Origin: Leucocoprinus leucothites | Lineage: Eukaryota > Basidiomycota > Agaricomycetes > Agaricales > Agaricaceae | Direction of reading: 5' to 3' | NCBI GenBank assembly: GCA_013368445.1 | Contig: JAACJO010000002.1 | Coordinates: forward strand, 372,001-436,000 | Length of the DNA: 64,000 nucleotides | Part shown: in pieces, positions 12,052-24,300 of the stretch | How the letters are laid out: every line of letters starts with the position of its first letter | How positions within the stretch are numbered: position 1 is the first letter of the stretch | The notes under the pieces: generated by a model | Told to the model about the DNA's origin: nothing | The model's input: only the letters and a program-made list of their open reading frames with translations | Databases searched by the model: none | Program-made: the position numbers and the translations under genes

Positions 12052-12304
12052 CTCCAGAACACGCGAGTGGGTGGAGGAGGTTTGAAGTTTGAAGTTAGGG
12101 TCGCCTTAAGCAACGGTTGATTTGCCCCCCGATCCTAACAGTTACAAAGGACCTTGCGGGGTTTGCGAGGACGCCAAGACTTCTGATACTAATCAGCACG
12201 CCGCAAAATTATCCAAAGTACACCACTTGGAGATTAAGAAGCAGCGCCGACTCGTGCTGAGCGGAGGCCTTGCACTGGATAGCCCATACCACATCATTTC
12301 TCAT

Positions 12305-12793
12305 ATGATTTCGAATCATTTACAATCAAATCAGAAGCTACCCAAGCGAGGTCACACCGTTGTCGTGAGCGCCGAGAACGTACTTACCCCACAGCGTCTA
12401 GTAGTTTATCAATACTTTAACCTGAAATTGAAAGGCAGAAACCGCCTATTTTTTGATGACTTGATGATCAACAGGTACACTTCGTATTATGCGTGCATGG
12501 TTCTCACTTGCTCAGGAATTGTTGAGGAGCAACGGATAAAGGTGAGAATTTGCGTGAAGGTATGTGCCGAGGGCAATCAGCGAAGGGCATTGACCGTTGA
12601 ATACGGTGATGAAGAGGGAGGAGGCAAAGGTGAGATGAGAATAAGGCTGAGTGAGAACTTGGGAGTCGGAAGTCAAACATCAAGTCCAAAACATATTTAT
12701 TATATTCATCAAGGCTCTTTCATTGAGAACCGATTCCAGGTTGAAGATGACCCCTCAGTTGTTGCTACCGTTGGGTTCCTAGGCTTCATTTGA
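12305..12793 (+). CDS. Orphan ORF, no recognised domain
   Basis: The frame is open from before 12122 to TGA at 12791-12793, with the first ATG at 12305 (162 residues). Upstream of the ATG the same frame contains a CxxC motif (GPCGVCED) and several His, so the coding part could start in an upstream exon. The product is basic in the middle and ends with no hydrophobic segment. I do not recognise it, and a chance open frame cannot be excluded. It diverges from the seven-pass membrane protein gene, with about 70 bp between the open frame and that gene's start. Confidence 0.3.
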   Translation: MISNHLQSNQKLPKRGHTVVVSAENVLTPQRLVVYQYFNLKLKGRNRLFFDDLMINRYTSYYACMVLTCSGIVEEQRIKVRICVKVCAEGNQRRALTVEYGDEEGGGKGEMRIRLSENLGVGSQTSSPKHIYYIHQGSFIENRFQVEDDPSVVATVGFLGFI

Positions 12794-12944
12794 CCCGTAT
12801 GATAATTATTCTGGAGTCAATCACCGAAGGTGATAGTACAAACTCAAATTCACAGGAGCGCCCGATGACCCGTCAGCCTTGCTTAAAAGTGCATAACGAA
12901 CGATAATTCACGATAGATAACATGTAATTTGCCAAGCATATAAC

Positions 12945-13016
12945 ACGTCGATGGTGAAGTGGTTATCATGCTTGCCTTCCAAGCAAGCGGCACGGGTTCG
13001 ATTCCCGTTCGACGTA
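12945..13016 (+). tRNA. tRNA-Gly (anticodon UCC)
   Basis: A 72-nt cloverleaf without an intron. Acceptor arms ACGTCGA and TCGACGT pair over seven bases, with A as discriminator. The anticodon stem is CTTGC/GCAAG with loop CTTCCAA, placing TCC at 12978-12980 (reads GGA). The T arm is ACGGG-TTCGATT-CCCGT. Confidence 0.95.
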
Positions 13017-13453
13017 CTTCCGTATTCTTCCCACACATCTATTTTTTTGACTGGCGACTTACATAGTGCAATACTGTCCTCACAGAAATGCGCAATTTCA
13101 GACCTGATTTTGGCTGTTAAAGGGAACTCAGCTATAATTCGACTGTCGGACCCCCTGTTCTAGATCGTCCCAATGTGTCTCCACAGGAAGGCGACTTGAG
13201 CTATGCCATGCCATGAGAGGACAGGATATCTAGAGCGAATCGGACCGCTAGGCACAACAGTCGGAGCTCGCTAAATATTTGCTATTTGGTAGTTCTAGAC
13301 TTTGACTAGAGTAAGCTGTAAATACATTCACCAACCGAGAGTCCATAACACCATTTCCTTTCCTCTTCCCTTTTCCTCGCTCCATTAATCACTTCTGACA
13401 GCGCACATTACGCACGCACACGTTGATAAATATTCATAGAACACATCGCTAGC
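13017..13453. other. Spacer between tRNA-Gly and the laccase 3' end
   Basis: About 440 bp. A T run just after the tRNA (13041-13047) could serve as the Pol III terminator. No gene is seen. Confidence 0.45.
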
Positions 13454-15733
13454 TTACGTTCCAGGTGCTTGCTGAGAGTAGATTGGGCAAAGGTCGTCCC
13501 AAGATTCTGTTCAATCCAGGTTCAGTTTGGGAAAGCAAAACAAAACAGAAACACCGCACTCGGAGGGTCAGACTTTTGAAGTGTTGCGGTGTCCTCAGCC
13601 ATAACAACCGCAAGGCCACTGGGTACATGTTAGCCGCCATGATTAATGAAAGATGTCTGTTACGACGTACATGTCAAGATGCCAGTCGATATGGCTGAAA
13701 ATTTATTATTAGTCGTTTGGAGGTAACATGAAACGTGATGTGCGACTCACCAATGCAGAATCCAAGGTCCAGGATTATCAGTGCGGAAACGGATCGTCAC
13801 GTTATCAGTGGCACCCCCTATTGAGACAACGTCCCTTCGTGGAGGATTTTTGTAATTATATGTCGTACTGCCAGCACTCCGAATGACATCAAAGGCATGC
13901 TGAATAGAACAAATCAGTCTCGAAAACAGTATCGAATTCATGAACCACTCACTCCGTGGAGATGGAAGGGATGCTGGGATCGTGCTTAGTATAATTCTCA
14001 TCTAGACGACACATCAAATGGGCTGACATACCGGGCTGCCGGGTGCTCCTCCAGGCATGGTCAGCTCAATGACCTTGTTACGGGGGAGAGTGTAAACACT
14101 TCCTGCGGGAAGTAAATCTTGGGCTGATACCGTTCCGCTGATAATTTGAAGCAGGACAGGGAGGGAGGTAAGCTCGGTAAATGTAGCACCGTTAACAGTA
14201 AACTTGAAATTTGAGGGATTGAATGCAATCGCAAGATTGATCGCAACGTCTGCCGGAGCGCTTCCGCCTGGGGCACCAGGGTTTTCTCGAGGTACGAGAT
14301 CAGTTTCACGAAGCGGTTTAGTGGACGGGGTTTGGGTCGTCGTAGGATCTTTGTTCGGTGCGAAGACGTATCGCAGGATGGCGGAATTCATACCACCTTC
14401 AAAACCGGTGGTTCCAATGTTTGGTCCCGCACGAATCCAATAGTTACCAATTGGCTGGTTGGCGTTAAGAATGAAAGAATAACGTTGGCCAGCAAAGATC
14501 TGTATTGAGTCAACGGTCAACTTTTGGACATTGATACCATCAACTTCGATGATCGTCTGAACAGTGAGGGGTGATGAGTCGTATATAGGCGTTTTTATGA
14601 AGAAGACTGACCATGGAGTGACCATCGATAGAGAAAGTATAGTTGGGGTCGCATGAAATGGAAACCAACCTGAACCTGTACTTGATTCCTTTGAGCACTC
14701 GTATGACAGCAAGTGGACTGGTAGGGCCACCAGCATAGCGACCCAGCCCGTTAATTAAAGTGGCATCGGGGGTCGGAATCAAACCAGCCGAAGGTGCCGG
14801 CGTATGGTACCTACACAAGTCAAAAATTAAGTCGAATCACCTTCCAGCGAGAATTTCCACCTACCAGTCTGCCAAAGTAATTACAGTGCTCTCTGTAAAA
14901 GAGAATAAGTTTAGGGTACAATTGACACTCCCCAAGGTGTTGACGACGAACCGTCATCGATCAGGTATCTGAGCAAGATAACGTCAGTGCATGCCATACA
15001 TCTTTAGACCTGAAGTACCTACTCAAATCTGTAAGGGTCAAAGAGGTCGTAAACGACCATTGCGCCTCTCAGACCATCACAATATTGTGTAGCTGTAGCG
15101 TATCAATGTCAGAGCATATTAATTAACAAACCTACAGTATAACTCACAGCGATGCGAGTGATACCAGAAGGTACCAGCTTGGTCAGGTACTTTGAACTGA
15201 TAGAGGAAGGAATGTCCAGGCGATATCGGGCATTGTGTAACCCCAACAGGCCCATCGGCCCAACTGCTGGCCTCCTGGAAAAGTCCGTGCCAATGCTGAA
15301 GTACTTCTCGTCAGAACATCATCAAAGAGAAGCCGCGAAAAATTAAACGTACGATACTGGTGCTACGCAACATACTCGTGTCAGTCAGTTCGTCAATAAC
15401 ATTCAATTTGAATGTGGAGCCCTATGGGCACAGGTTAAGCTTCAGGGAAGATGATCACCGTTAGAATGCCTCGAACCTTGATGCCGGTAACCAGTGGGCC
15501 GGGAAAGCTGGCGCTGGCAGCAGTTTTGCCAGCTAGTACAGCTCTAAGATAGGTCTAGTTAGAGAGAGCAACACGGGATAGCGTGTCTGTACTTACGACC
15601 GGGAGAAACCATCGGGAGAGATGTTCTTGTTGACAATGTGCATATCAGAGGTCGGGCCAATGGCACCTTGGACACGACCGACGAGCAGAGCAGTGGAGAC
15701 GAAGGACCCAATGAGACTGATTAGCGTCTTCAT
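13454..15733 (-). CDS. Secreted laccase (multicopper oxidase)
   Basis: Laccases oxidise phenols with reduction of O2 to water, outside the cell, in lignin, pigment or defence chemistry. Fourteen exons join exactly (15733-15597, 15543-15477, 15421-15353, 15295-15148, 15092-15023, 14968-14952, 14892-14865, 14810-14612, 14556-14032, 13973-13953, 13899-13751, 13694-13671, 13618-13560, 13506-13454; 1,566 nt) to 521 residues, the usual basidiomycete size. A signal peptide ([17 protein letters not shown]...) precedes AIGPTSD. All four copper motifs are present: [33 protein letters not shown] and HCHIDWHL. The residue ten after the ligand Cys is Leu, the class 2 axial position. Exons 6, 7, 10 and 12 are only 17-28 nt. 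A TATA-like AATAATAAAAG lies about 60 bp upstream of the start. Confidence 0.95.
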
Positions 15734-16572
15734 TGTTGGATCGAGCAGACGGGTAAGGGAGAGCTGAAGAGTCACAAAACTGACAAGGTCTTTTATTATT
15801 ATGGCCAGTGAGAACGGTACGCATCATCCATACAAGTTCCTTCAACGAAATCCGGAAAACGGAAAGGTTCAGACACCTGCCAATCTCCGAGTCGAATCGC
15901 CAACAGAATCCGAAAAGGTACAGGTGAAACAATTAAATATGTCGCGGTGTCCAGAGCCCGTTATTCAAGCATCTGTTTGGTACCTGACCAAAAATGAATA
16001 TTTGTGGAATTTTCTCTCAGCAGTCAGCATCCGATGCACGCAGTTGGAATGAACGCCGCGATCATGCTGAACTCCTTGATACAATAATAGCCTGTCTTCG
16101 AGATGTCTTCAAAGTCGGAACGTGGAAATGATTGTATTGAATTTTGACACCGCATTTTGATAACAAATCCGTCCCGTCCCGGACACACCGGTAAGGCTTG
16201 TATTCAGTTCCCAAGCCGTTGAATATCGCATTCACCGGCAGTGATAATTCTTGTCCACAGACTGTCAAGGTACGAGATTCCATCAAAGTGAGATAGACAC
16301 CTCTGCCGTCATTTGCGCGGCCGGACTTCTCGACAGTGGCGGAAAAAGACAAAGAACTTCATGGGGAAGCTCCAAACACGAGATGTGTACCGATGCATAT
16401 TTGCCTCGATTTAGGTTCAGGGGAAAATGCGAAGATTGAAAAAGAGACCCGCCCGGAAATGTGGATGAGAACTTGACAGATCTAGAACGGATTATAAGTT
16501 AATCTTACTAGGAAGATCCAAAACTCGAGCTTTCAAGTTTCTCTCACCTCCCACATTATTCCTCACCCCACC
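15734..16572. promoter_or_regulatory. Divergent intergenic promoter of laccase and small secreted protein
   Basis: 839 bp between two divergent start codons. A TATA-like AT-rich box sits near 15790-15803 on the laccase side. TATAAG at 16493-16498 lies about 75 bp upstream of the secreted-protein ATG. No metal-response or xenobiotic elements were identified with confidence. Confidence 0.45.
16493..16498 (+). promoter_or_regulatory. TATA box of the small secreted protein gene
   Basis: TATAAG, about 75 bp upstream of ATG 16573, at a typical distance for fungal TATA-driven genes. Single-motif evidence only. Confidence 0.4.
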
Positions 16573-16974
16573 ATGAAAGCATTCCTCTCCCTCTGTGCCA
16601 TGGCCGTAGTCGCCATAGCGGTAAGTTTCGTACAGCCCGTAGTTTGCCAAAGACCTCATGGAAGCGCTCTCACAGACTGAGCACGACGCACGACAAGCAC
16701 CTGCTGCTCCAGCTGTGCTCACTGCGACAAAGGTGTTCCACACCGTAATTGAACAGTCACCGTTCTTTGTCGAAGGAACATCTACCGTCGTTTGGACGTA
16801 AGCTATCTGGCTGGATTCTCAAAAGACGAGCCCGAGCAATACTGACTGGATAACTGCAGACAAAGTCCAAGTGTCACTGACTCTCAACCCCCGCCCACAG
16901 CTATCCCTTCAAATGTCCCCGCAAGCATAGCTGTCTCTGTTCCAGCCAACTTGAGCGCCATTTTGTCAGCATAG
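16573..16974 (+). CDS. Small secreted protein of 94 residues
   Basis: Three exons (16573-16620, 16676-16797, 16860-16974; 285 nt) splice cleanly with GT-AG introns of 55 and 62 bp. The whole first exon encodes a signal peptide (MKAFLSLCAMAVVAIA), with cleavage expected near the junction. The mature chain of about 78 residues is rich in Ala, Pro, Ser, Thr and Val, has no Cys, and ends in a Pro/Ser/Ala tail. Size and composition fit small secreted or cell-wall-associated fungal proteins. A GPI signal is weak at best, since the C-terminus (SVPANLSAILSA) is only mildly hydrophobic. Its promoter region is shared with the laccase. No function can be assigned. Confidence 0.75.
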
Positions 16975-18850
16975 TTATAGCTTGAGCTTCGTCTTGTTCA
17001 CTTGGCCGCAGTGATGTACTCGAATATCTATAAACAGAACCAACAATGATGGTAGTCTATGTATATAATTGGAAGGCTATTAGATGTGCACCAATGGACC
17101 ATGCGGGAGATATATCAGGCTTACGGAATTAAGTCAATCGAGGCACTATGGCGTCTTCCGAAAAGGCTTGGCCCGTATCGACGCTCGGGCAGAGACACTC
17201 GGATATGATGTGCGGCTCTAAACCTCATAACTACGAAAGCAGCCGCAAAGCCGGTACCTCGAAGACTGGAATGCGTCAATACCCCTATCACGGACAAGGA
17301 TTCCTTTAATAGACGCGTATATCTACATCACAGATACCCACTACAAACGGACCGATAACCTCGTGTCCTGAATATTATGGGCTAGGCTTGGGCTTGTCCA
17401 TGTTCAAGTCCGAGGAGAAGCTTATGTTCTGGAGGAGATTTCGCTTCCTCGCTTTGCTTGTTTCATGTAGTGAGAACCTCGTTGTCAATGTCAAACTTGG
17501 GGGCAATATGTATGACTGACTATACCTGACGTTTGGAATTTTGGGCTGAATAGATTGCTTCTTCATTACAGTGTCAAGAGTGTATTATCGCAGCGGTCAG
17601 ATCGCCAGGGTAACCTATCCTCGATATACCTATCAGCTCCGGGAGGTCAGTTTGACGGTTCCTTGGATGTGACTTGGGATCAAGAAGACTCACAGAAATT
17701 AGCTAGGTAACGTTATGCCCTAGACTATGAGACACCGGAATAGACTTGACAAGCTGGCCAGAGGGGATGCCCTTGTACATTCTGAATCAGTCCCAAGACA
17801 GAGATCCAAATTCATCACATGGGCCACGGCTTTAACGTGTCAAGCTACTTTCTAGCTCACTTGGCCATCATGATCATGATCCCGTCTTGGATGGAACGCA
17901 TATATGATGAGTGTGGTCGTATGACGGAGGGAAATGATGCGCCAGGAATACATGATGGTATGAAAAAATGAATTGACGGATGATGGGAGCGACCATCGCG
18001 CGACTGGAGGTGATGATATAGAGCGGCGACCCCGCCAGGATGGGGATTGTCTGCTCTTATGCTCCGTTGTACACGTCAAGGAGATATCCTTGACGAGTTA
18101 ATGGCTCATACCCCAAGAGGTAGAGCGGTGTTAAGAGAGCAGAGGGGTTAATCGCAATGCAGGAGTAAAACATCAAGTTGGCCTTGGAATTTTTTCCTCA
18201 AGAGTTCTGACTCAACCGGGGGAATGTCAAAGAGCGTGTGGCGAAGAATCAGGAGGGAGAACGGTGTCTAAGGAGACGTAGACATGCCGATGATCGATGA
18301 ATGTATACCACACGGTACCGAAAGACGGGAAGCGAGGGATTCGAAATGATTTTGTCAAACGCCTTCAGTCGAAGAAGAGAAGGAAGAAGACGAGCGGTTC
18401 AGAGTGACGTGAGAGAAACGAGGAGCTGTCAAGGGTCGAACCGGATCCTCCGGCTCGAACTTGCCGCCGTAAACAAGCAGATCCAAACAGACTCCGGTTT
18501 CGTGGACCCACGGTTGGTACACTCCGCCCAGTTAACCCTCCCACTCGCGCATCCACCTCGCGCAACAGCGGGCTATTTTTTACCGCGTGCTTCATCACCG
18601 CCTATTCGTTGAATCTCCCTGTCTCTTCATTGTCCTCATTTCTTCAATACCAGAGGATCTGAATGAACAGAAGTTGAACGTTGAGACTCGAGTCGGAAAC
18701 GCAGAGGTGGACGTTGATTCTGCTCAATTAATACTATAGCATCTCAATTCCCATGATATAAAGCGAAGAATAATATTCTGACAGAGATGCCACGGATGCA
18801 GAAGGGGGCTGGGAGAGAGAGGATCAAAAGCCAAAACATACGAATATATC
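16975..18850. other. Gene-poor region of 1.9 kb
   Basis: Open frames here are short, lack family features and do not join. The right part is the 3' flank of the membrane-protein gene ending at 18851. Nothing else is seen. Confidence 0.5.
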
Positions 18851-20627
18851 TCATACAGGACTTCCAGCAGGTGGTAGCACTGCAACTCTCGGCTCACTTT
18901 CAGCTTCATCTGGATGTTCCTCTATTATCTCCCTCTCGCGTACTGTTCCACTTCCCAAGCGTGCGTTGATACTACCCCCCTGCCTAGCAGAACGCGAAAT
19001 GGGAAGCTGTTTGTCGGGGACATATTGAATAGGGGATTGATAGAGTGGTTCCGTGGTATTGATGTGAGGGGGGATCGGTTGGGTGGGAGATGGACGTATT
19101 GGCCCCTCCGTGACAATAATAGTATAAGGGGGTGCGTGAACCTGAGGTTGTCTCTTCCTATATTCGTCAAGGCGTTTTCTCCAGGCGATATCCATTCGGC
19201 TTCCATATCGTCTCAAGGTTCTAGCAATGAGCACGGTATATATTGCACCCACCGCCAGCACCGCCGAAACGAAAGCTCGTAGGCTATTTTCTGTGCTGGG
19301 GGACACACGGAAAACATAGTCGTCTGGTAGGCTTGTGCTCGACCGCCACATAAAGACCATCATGCAAACGATGTACGTGATTACTGACCTAGTTAATTCA
19401 TGTAGCTTCGTTGGCGAGTTTAGATGATTCATAAACATACCAGGTGAGCCAAACTATAGGCATCGCAAGCATGGTCCAAACATTCCAGAAGATATTTATA
19501 TCTTCCTTTGATTCCTAGGAGTAATTGTTACGCACTTTTAAGCGAGAAGTTAAATGTTTTGACGGACCATCGCCCACTGGGCAGCCTTGTACGGCTTTCG
19601 CATGGTCGAAAAGCGTACGATGAGCATGCAGCCGTGCAGCAAGCTCATCAAGGCACACACGAGTGACCAGAAGGCAAGGTATCGTGCAATAGGATCCTGA
19701 GCTGCGCCTTGAATCTGAAAGACTGTCATGATTGCTCTGCAGAAGTCAACCCCATACTGTAGTCAGATCCCCGCCTACAGTGCATTCCTCAATAGGATAC
19801 ATACCCAAGAAGCAAGGCAGAAAGTATATTCAACGTTTTCCACTCTTCCATTAGCGTATCGATGAATTCTTCCCATCTAGCCTTTAGATGTAGATATGCG
19901 GGAGGATAGCCCATCGCAGGCCTGAAAGCGGGGAATTGGTCTAGAGATTGGGTTACTCTGTCTGCGGCCGAGTCTGCCACTCCAACTTGGAGCACCATGT
20001 CTTCAATTTGTTGGACAGTAAGCTCCGCTCCGGAGAATATCTTATCAATTCGCGAGAGGTATAAGAGTGGGAGCCGAAGCAACAAGTGCAAGTAAAGGAC
20101 ACTAAATGGTTTGCTGGTTGCGTAATCCTTTAAATGCCAGTCTCTTGACCTACGCCCTAGAGGACGACGGCCCTTCTTTGAGGTTCCCCCAAACTGGGCT
20201 CTCTGGGATGATGCTGCCGACTGACTCATGTTCAGTGGAAGGGCGAAAGCAGAATTCCCCTCCTCTTCTCGATGAACAATGATTGTCAGTCCGAGATATG
20301 GACGAGCACTCAGCAATGAACCTTACCTCCTTCTGATCGACTAGCGCTGCCGTGGGGAATCCTTGTGTCGCCATTTGGATTTGTGGGGTGAGGCTGAACC
20401 TGGGAGGGACCAGGATCCTCAGGATTAGGAACCTCTTGATACCGATGTTGACGGTTGACCCACTCCGAGTCCTTGGGTCGTCGACCCTGTGGCACACGAC
20501 TGGGTGCACCTAACCTCAGTATTTTCTTGAGGGCGTCATCGTTGCTGTCGGATGTCTCTTTGCGATTATTCTCAGGAGAGTCTGATTCGTCCGTAGGGCG
20601 AGCCGGTAGGGCCTGGGGTACAGACAT
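18851..20627 (-). CDS. Multi-pass membrane protein, uncharacterised Agaricomycete family
   Basis: Five exons (20627-20327, 20267-19805, 19736-19568, 19514-19441, 19388-18851; 1,545 nt) give 514 residues. The first 170 residues are polar and Ser/Pro/Arg-rich. A helical region follows, ending in WEEFIDTLMEEWKTLNILSA. Then come about four membrane segments with GAIMTVFQIQGA, MSLLHGCMLIVRFSTMRK and NVWTMLAMPIVWLTW, and a predicted disordered Pro/Arg-rich C-terminus. The same order (xxWKTLNI, a Gly-Cys plus RFGTM-type segment, a WNVWxLLAMP segment) recurs in many Agaricomycete proteins of unknown function. The charged termini probably face the cytosol. No catalytic motif is visible. Confidence 0.75.
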
Positions 20628-21123
20628 CTTCAAATATGAGGAAGGTAGAAAGAAACCGAACTTGTGTTACTAGCCACGTCTCATAGATATCGGGCATGCG
20701 GACATCACGTTCAGTCTTCTTTTTAGGCCGTACCTCGTGCCTCACGATATTTGGCGGTGTTAAATGAGTATGAGTGTAACGTGGAATTCGCGAGTGAGAG
20801 TGGAGCCCCAGTGGGTGAGTGCATCGGCGAAAAAACACTAGATGCTTTTAGTAGTAAGAGCATCTTTGCTGTGGCGCTTACGGCAAAGGAGTTGCTCCTC
20901 CTGCCAGGATGCCAAAGTCAATCTATTGTGCATACCTATATCATAGGTACGAGGTACGAACAGCAAAGATAATATTGTCAATCACATGCAGATCTCTTCT
21001 CCTTTCCCTCCCCTTTATTATTTCAAAGCCACAACCCACTGAGGTACTGACCGCAGTCTCTGAGAGTTGGGCATAAGCAGCCACGGGCGTCTGTTGGACT
21101 AGGCACCCTTTGAAGGCAACAGC
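20628..21123. other. Promoter region of the membrane-protein gene and 5' flank of tRNA-Ile
   Basis: 496 bp upstream of ATG 20627 (minus strand) and of tRNA-Ile. No gene is seen. Confidence 0.4.
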
Positions 21124-21197
21124 GGCCGACTAGCTCAGTTGGTTAGAGCGTCGTGCTAATAACGCGAAGGTCTTGGGTTCGATCCCCACGTTGGCCA
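21124..21197 (+). tRNA. tRNA-Ile (anticodon AAU)
   Basis: A 74-nt cloverleaf without an intron. Acceptor arms GGCCGAC/GTTGGCC pair with a G-T wobble, discriminator A. The D arm is GCTC-AGTTGGTTA-GAGC. The anticodon stem is TCGTG/CGCGA with loop CTAATAA, so AAT at 21158-21160. The T loop is TTCGATC. Confidence 0.95.
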
Positions 21198-21379
21198 AGG
21201 AATCGATTGCACATTTGTTTTTGGCCAATCGGAGGGTGGATCGGAGGTTGGGCATCGGCCTTGCATGTGACTCAATTAGCGCTTATCTTCCGGCAAGTAT
21301 GACTTGTTCTCTCTGACAGTGCTTTGACAAAACGAGCATCAACTCGCCTGCACGACTTCGCTGCTGGCCCACAACCTGC

Positions 21380-24300
21380 ATGAGCTTGCTCCATGACTAC
21401 TTTCACACTCGCAATCTCCAGCTTTTCCAGCGCTTTTTGCTGGAGAACTCGGCATCCGGGACCTCCGCCGATAAGGCGCACGCTCAGCTCAGCACCAGTA
21501 CCGGAAAATCGTCATACAAGAAGCACGGGCCTCTCAGCGGAAATGTAGATGTGAACGGGAGGGACTGGCTTGGACGGAGTGTATTGCATCTCGCGGCGGC
21601 TTCAATTGAGCATCTGGAATATGTTCGTGCGTTGCTCAGGCATCCTGCGATAAACGTCAATCTACTTGACGAAGAGAGTCATTGGACGCCTTTGCACAGG
21701 GCGTTGTATAATGCCAATATCCCCGCTGCGTGAGTCTGGTCTCTGAATTCTGTTACTGGGGACGTGTCTTATATTTCTCTCATGTAGGCGACTGCTGCTG
21801 CAGCGTTCGGACATTGACATTACACTGACTGACAATGAGGGCTACACCGCATTCGACGTGTACAATTCGACCCTCATCGGAACAAAACCGGCAGCAGAGG
21901 AATCAGAGTCATATGCAGATTTGTACACTTGGGGCACGAACGTGTGCGTACGGTCTAGTTTCTCCGCTTGGCCACAAGTCCTCATTTGACCCCAATTAAA
22001 TCAGGAATGCAGCATTGGGGTTAGGGGATAGCAATGACAGGGTTTTCCCTGAGCACGTTTCTCTGCAGCAAAAGGATGGCGAGGAGGAACTCGAGGGAAA
22101 GAACTTGTCAGCGAGATTTCAACCTGTCAAAGTGAAGGACGTGGTCATGTCAAAATTGCACACTGGTACGTGTAATCAGGTGATAAAGCACATCCTCCTG
22201 AACAACGTTCATCAGCTGTTATCACGTCGGAAAGCGGAGGAAACCTGCGCGTTTGCGGTTTCGGAAGCGGTGGTCGGTGCGCATACCTAAGTCGCCCCTT
22301 AACTTTCCTCAACTCACTCATAATAGACTCGGCCCATATTCACATACACAATACACACTCAAACCACTTTCCCAGCTCTCACAAACCATAACCTCTGTCG
22401 CCCTCGGCCAGGATCACACTCTCGCCTTGACAAAATCCGGTGAAGTCCTCAGCTGGGGCTTGAATCGCTTTTCACAACTTGGGTATCCCGTTGACCCTCC
22501 CACAAATGGACGTGGCACTGAAGAACTAATACAGTATACGCCGAGAAAGGTTCAGGGGTTTTTGAGGAAAGAGGTGGTGAAGGGTGTTGCAGCGAGCAAG
22601 TGCGCTTCCGCTTGTTGGACGGATGACGCTGTGTATACGTGGGGTACGAACCATGGACAGCTGGGTGAGTTTCCTACGCATATAGAGATGAAATTGCTTT
22701 TCATATGATGCTTAGGATATGATAAGGCTGCTCAGCCTGTACAAGTGTTACCGCGGAAAGTATCACGACTCACAATGCCAGTCATCTCTATCGCCATGAC
22801 CGTACGTCACATACCATCTCATACTCGCACGAAAGCTCAACCCAATACTCTCAGGACAACACTATGGCATGTCTCATGCAAAACCGACAAGTTGAGTGTT
22901 TTTACAACGACGGACATCACCGTATCAAGTAAGTTCATCCCCCCGGATTCTACTTCCGCCATCCTCATCCACCTCTTCATTTATAGTTTCCCCACACACG
23001 CTTTCCCTTCCCCAATACGTCCCTACCGCCCACCACAAGCAATGAAAGACTCCCGCATGGCTAAAATCACAAGTTGTGGCGAGCTCTTCGCTTCTTTATC
23101 ATACCACGGCGAGGTGTACATCTTCTCACCTACCACCACCGTGACCGGCCCCTCTACTCCTTCCGCCACCACTGCAAGCAACACCGGTGCTACGTCATCC
23201 AGCCATAACGCACAAGCGCAAGAGGGGGAGAATCCAACATCCCGATCAGGGGGTCCGTTCAAATGCCAACGCGTCTGGGCACTCCGTAAAAAATCAAGCG
23301 CGGTTAAAGATGTCGCTCTTGGTGCAGATGGGTCCATCATCATATGCACCGAATCTGGACACGTGTTCGTCCGAACACGGAATCTCACCAAGCTTAACCT
23401 CAGCCAATCTTCTACCAACCTTTTCACTTCTCTATCCTCCTCCTCAACAGCGGCAGGAACATCCACATTAGGAGGCTCAGGAACCTCACAAAAAGCATTC
23501 AAGTTCCACCGAATTCCATTCCTCCAGCGCGTAGTTAAAGTATGCGCTAACGCAACTGGAGCGTTTGGAGCGTTGAGAGTGGAAGTTCCGATTAAAGGTA
23601 TTGAAGTGAAGGGAGACATGGTCGGTACTGAGGTGGGAAGAGTTGTTCCTTGGTTGAGTTATGGCAAGACGGAGGAGGATGATGATGATGATGATGTGTT
23701 TGGTTGGAAATCGCAGCCCAGGGGTGTTCTTGGGGATGTTGAAGGTGGCGATGAATTCCAGCAGGCAAAGATTAAAGTACATGTGAGAGGAGGTGCGGAC
23801 TCGGATCATGAAGATGTGGAGGGTGAGATGGAGGATGAAGCTGTTGAAGGCGATATTCGTGCGTTGAAGGGGATATGCGACGCGATTAAGAGAGAAGAGA
23901 GGATGAGGGTGGCGTCTGACTCCGATGCATCTGACGCGTCGACATCGAAAGACGAAGGAGGAATGAGTTCTGAGCCAGAGGTGGAAAGATTGCCACATGG
24001 AGCTGACATGTTCGTGTTGTGCAAGCAAACCGGTGCTTTGTTCCCTGCACACAAAGCTATACTCGCTGCTCGGTCGGAGGTGCTTTGTCGGATCCTATCT
24101 TCTTCCTCGTTGGCATCATCGTCCATCAGAGATGAGAAAACAAAGATCCGAATCACCTGTCTCCCTCCCCCTTGCACGGACGATCTCAACTCCAGATCCC
24201 TGTCGCCATCTCTTCCCCAGCTCCGAATCTCCAATGCAAACCCGCTCTCTATACTTATAATACTCACATACCTCTACTCTGACAACGTCCTTACAATCTG

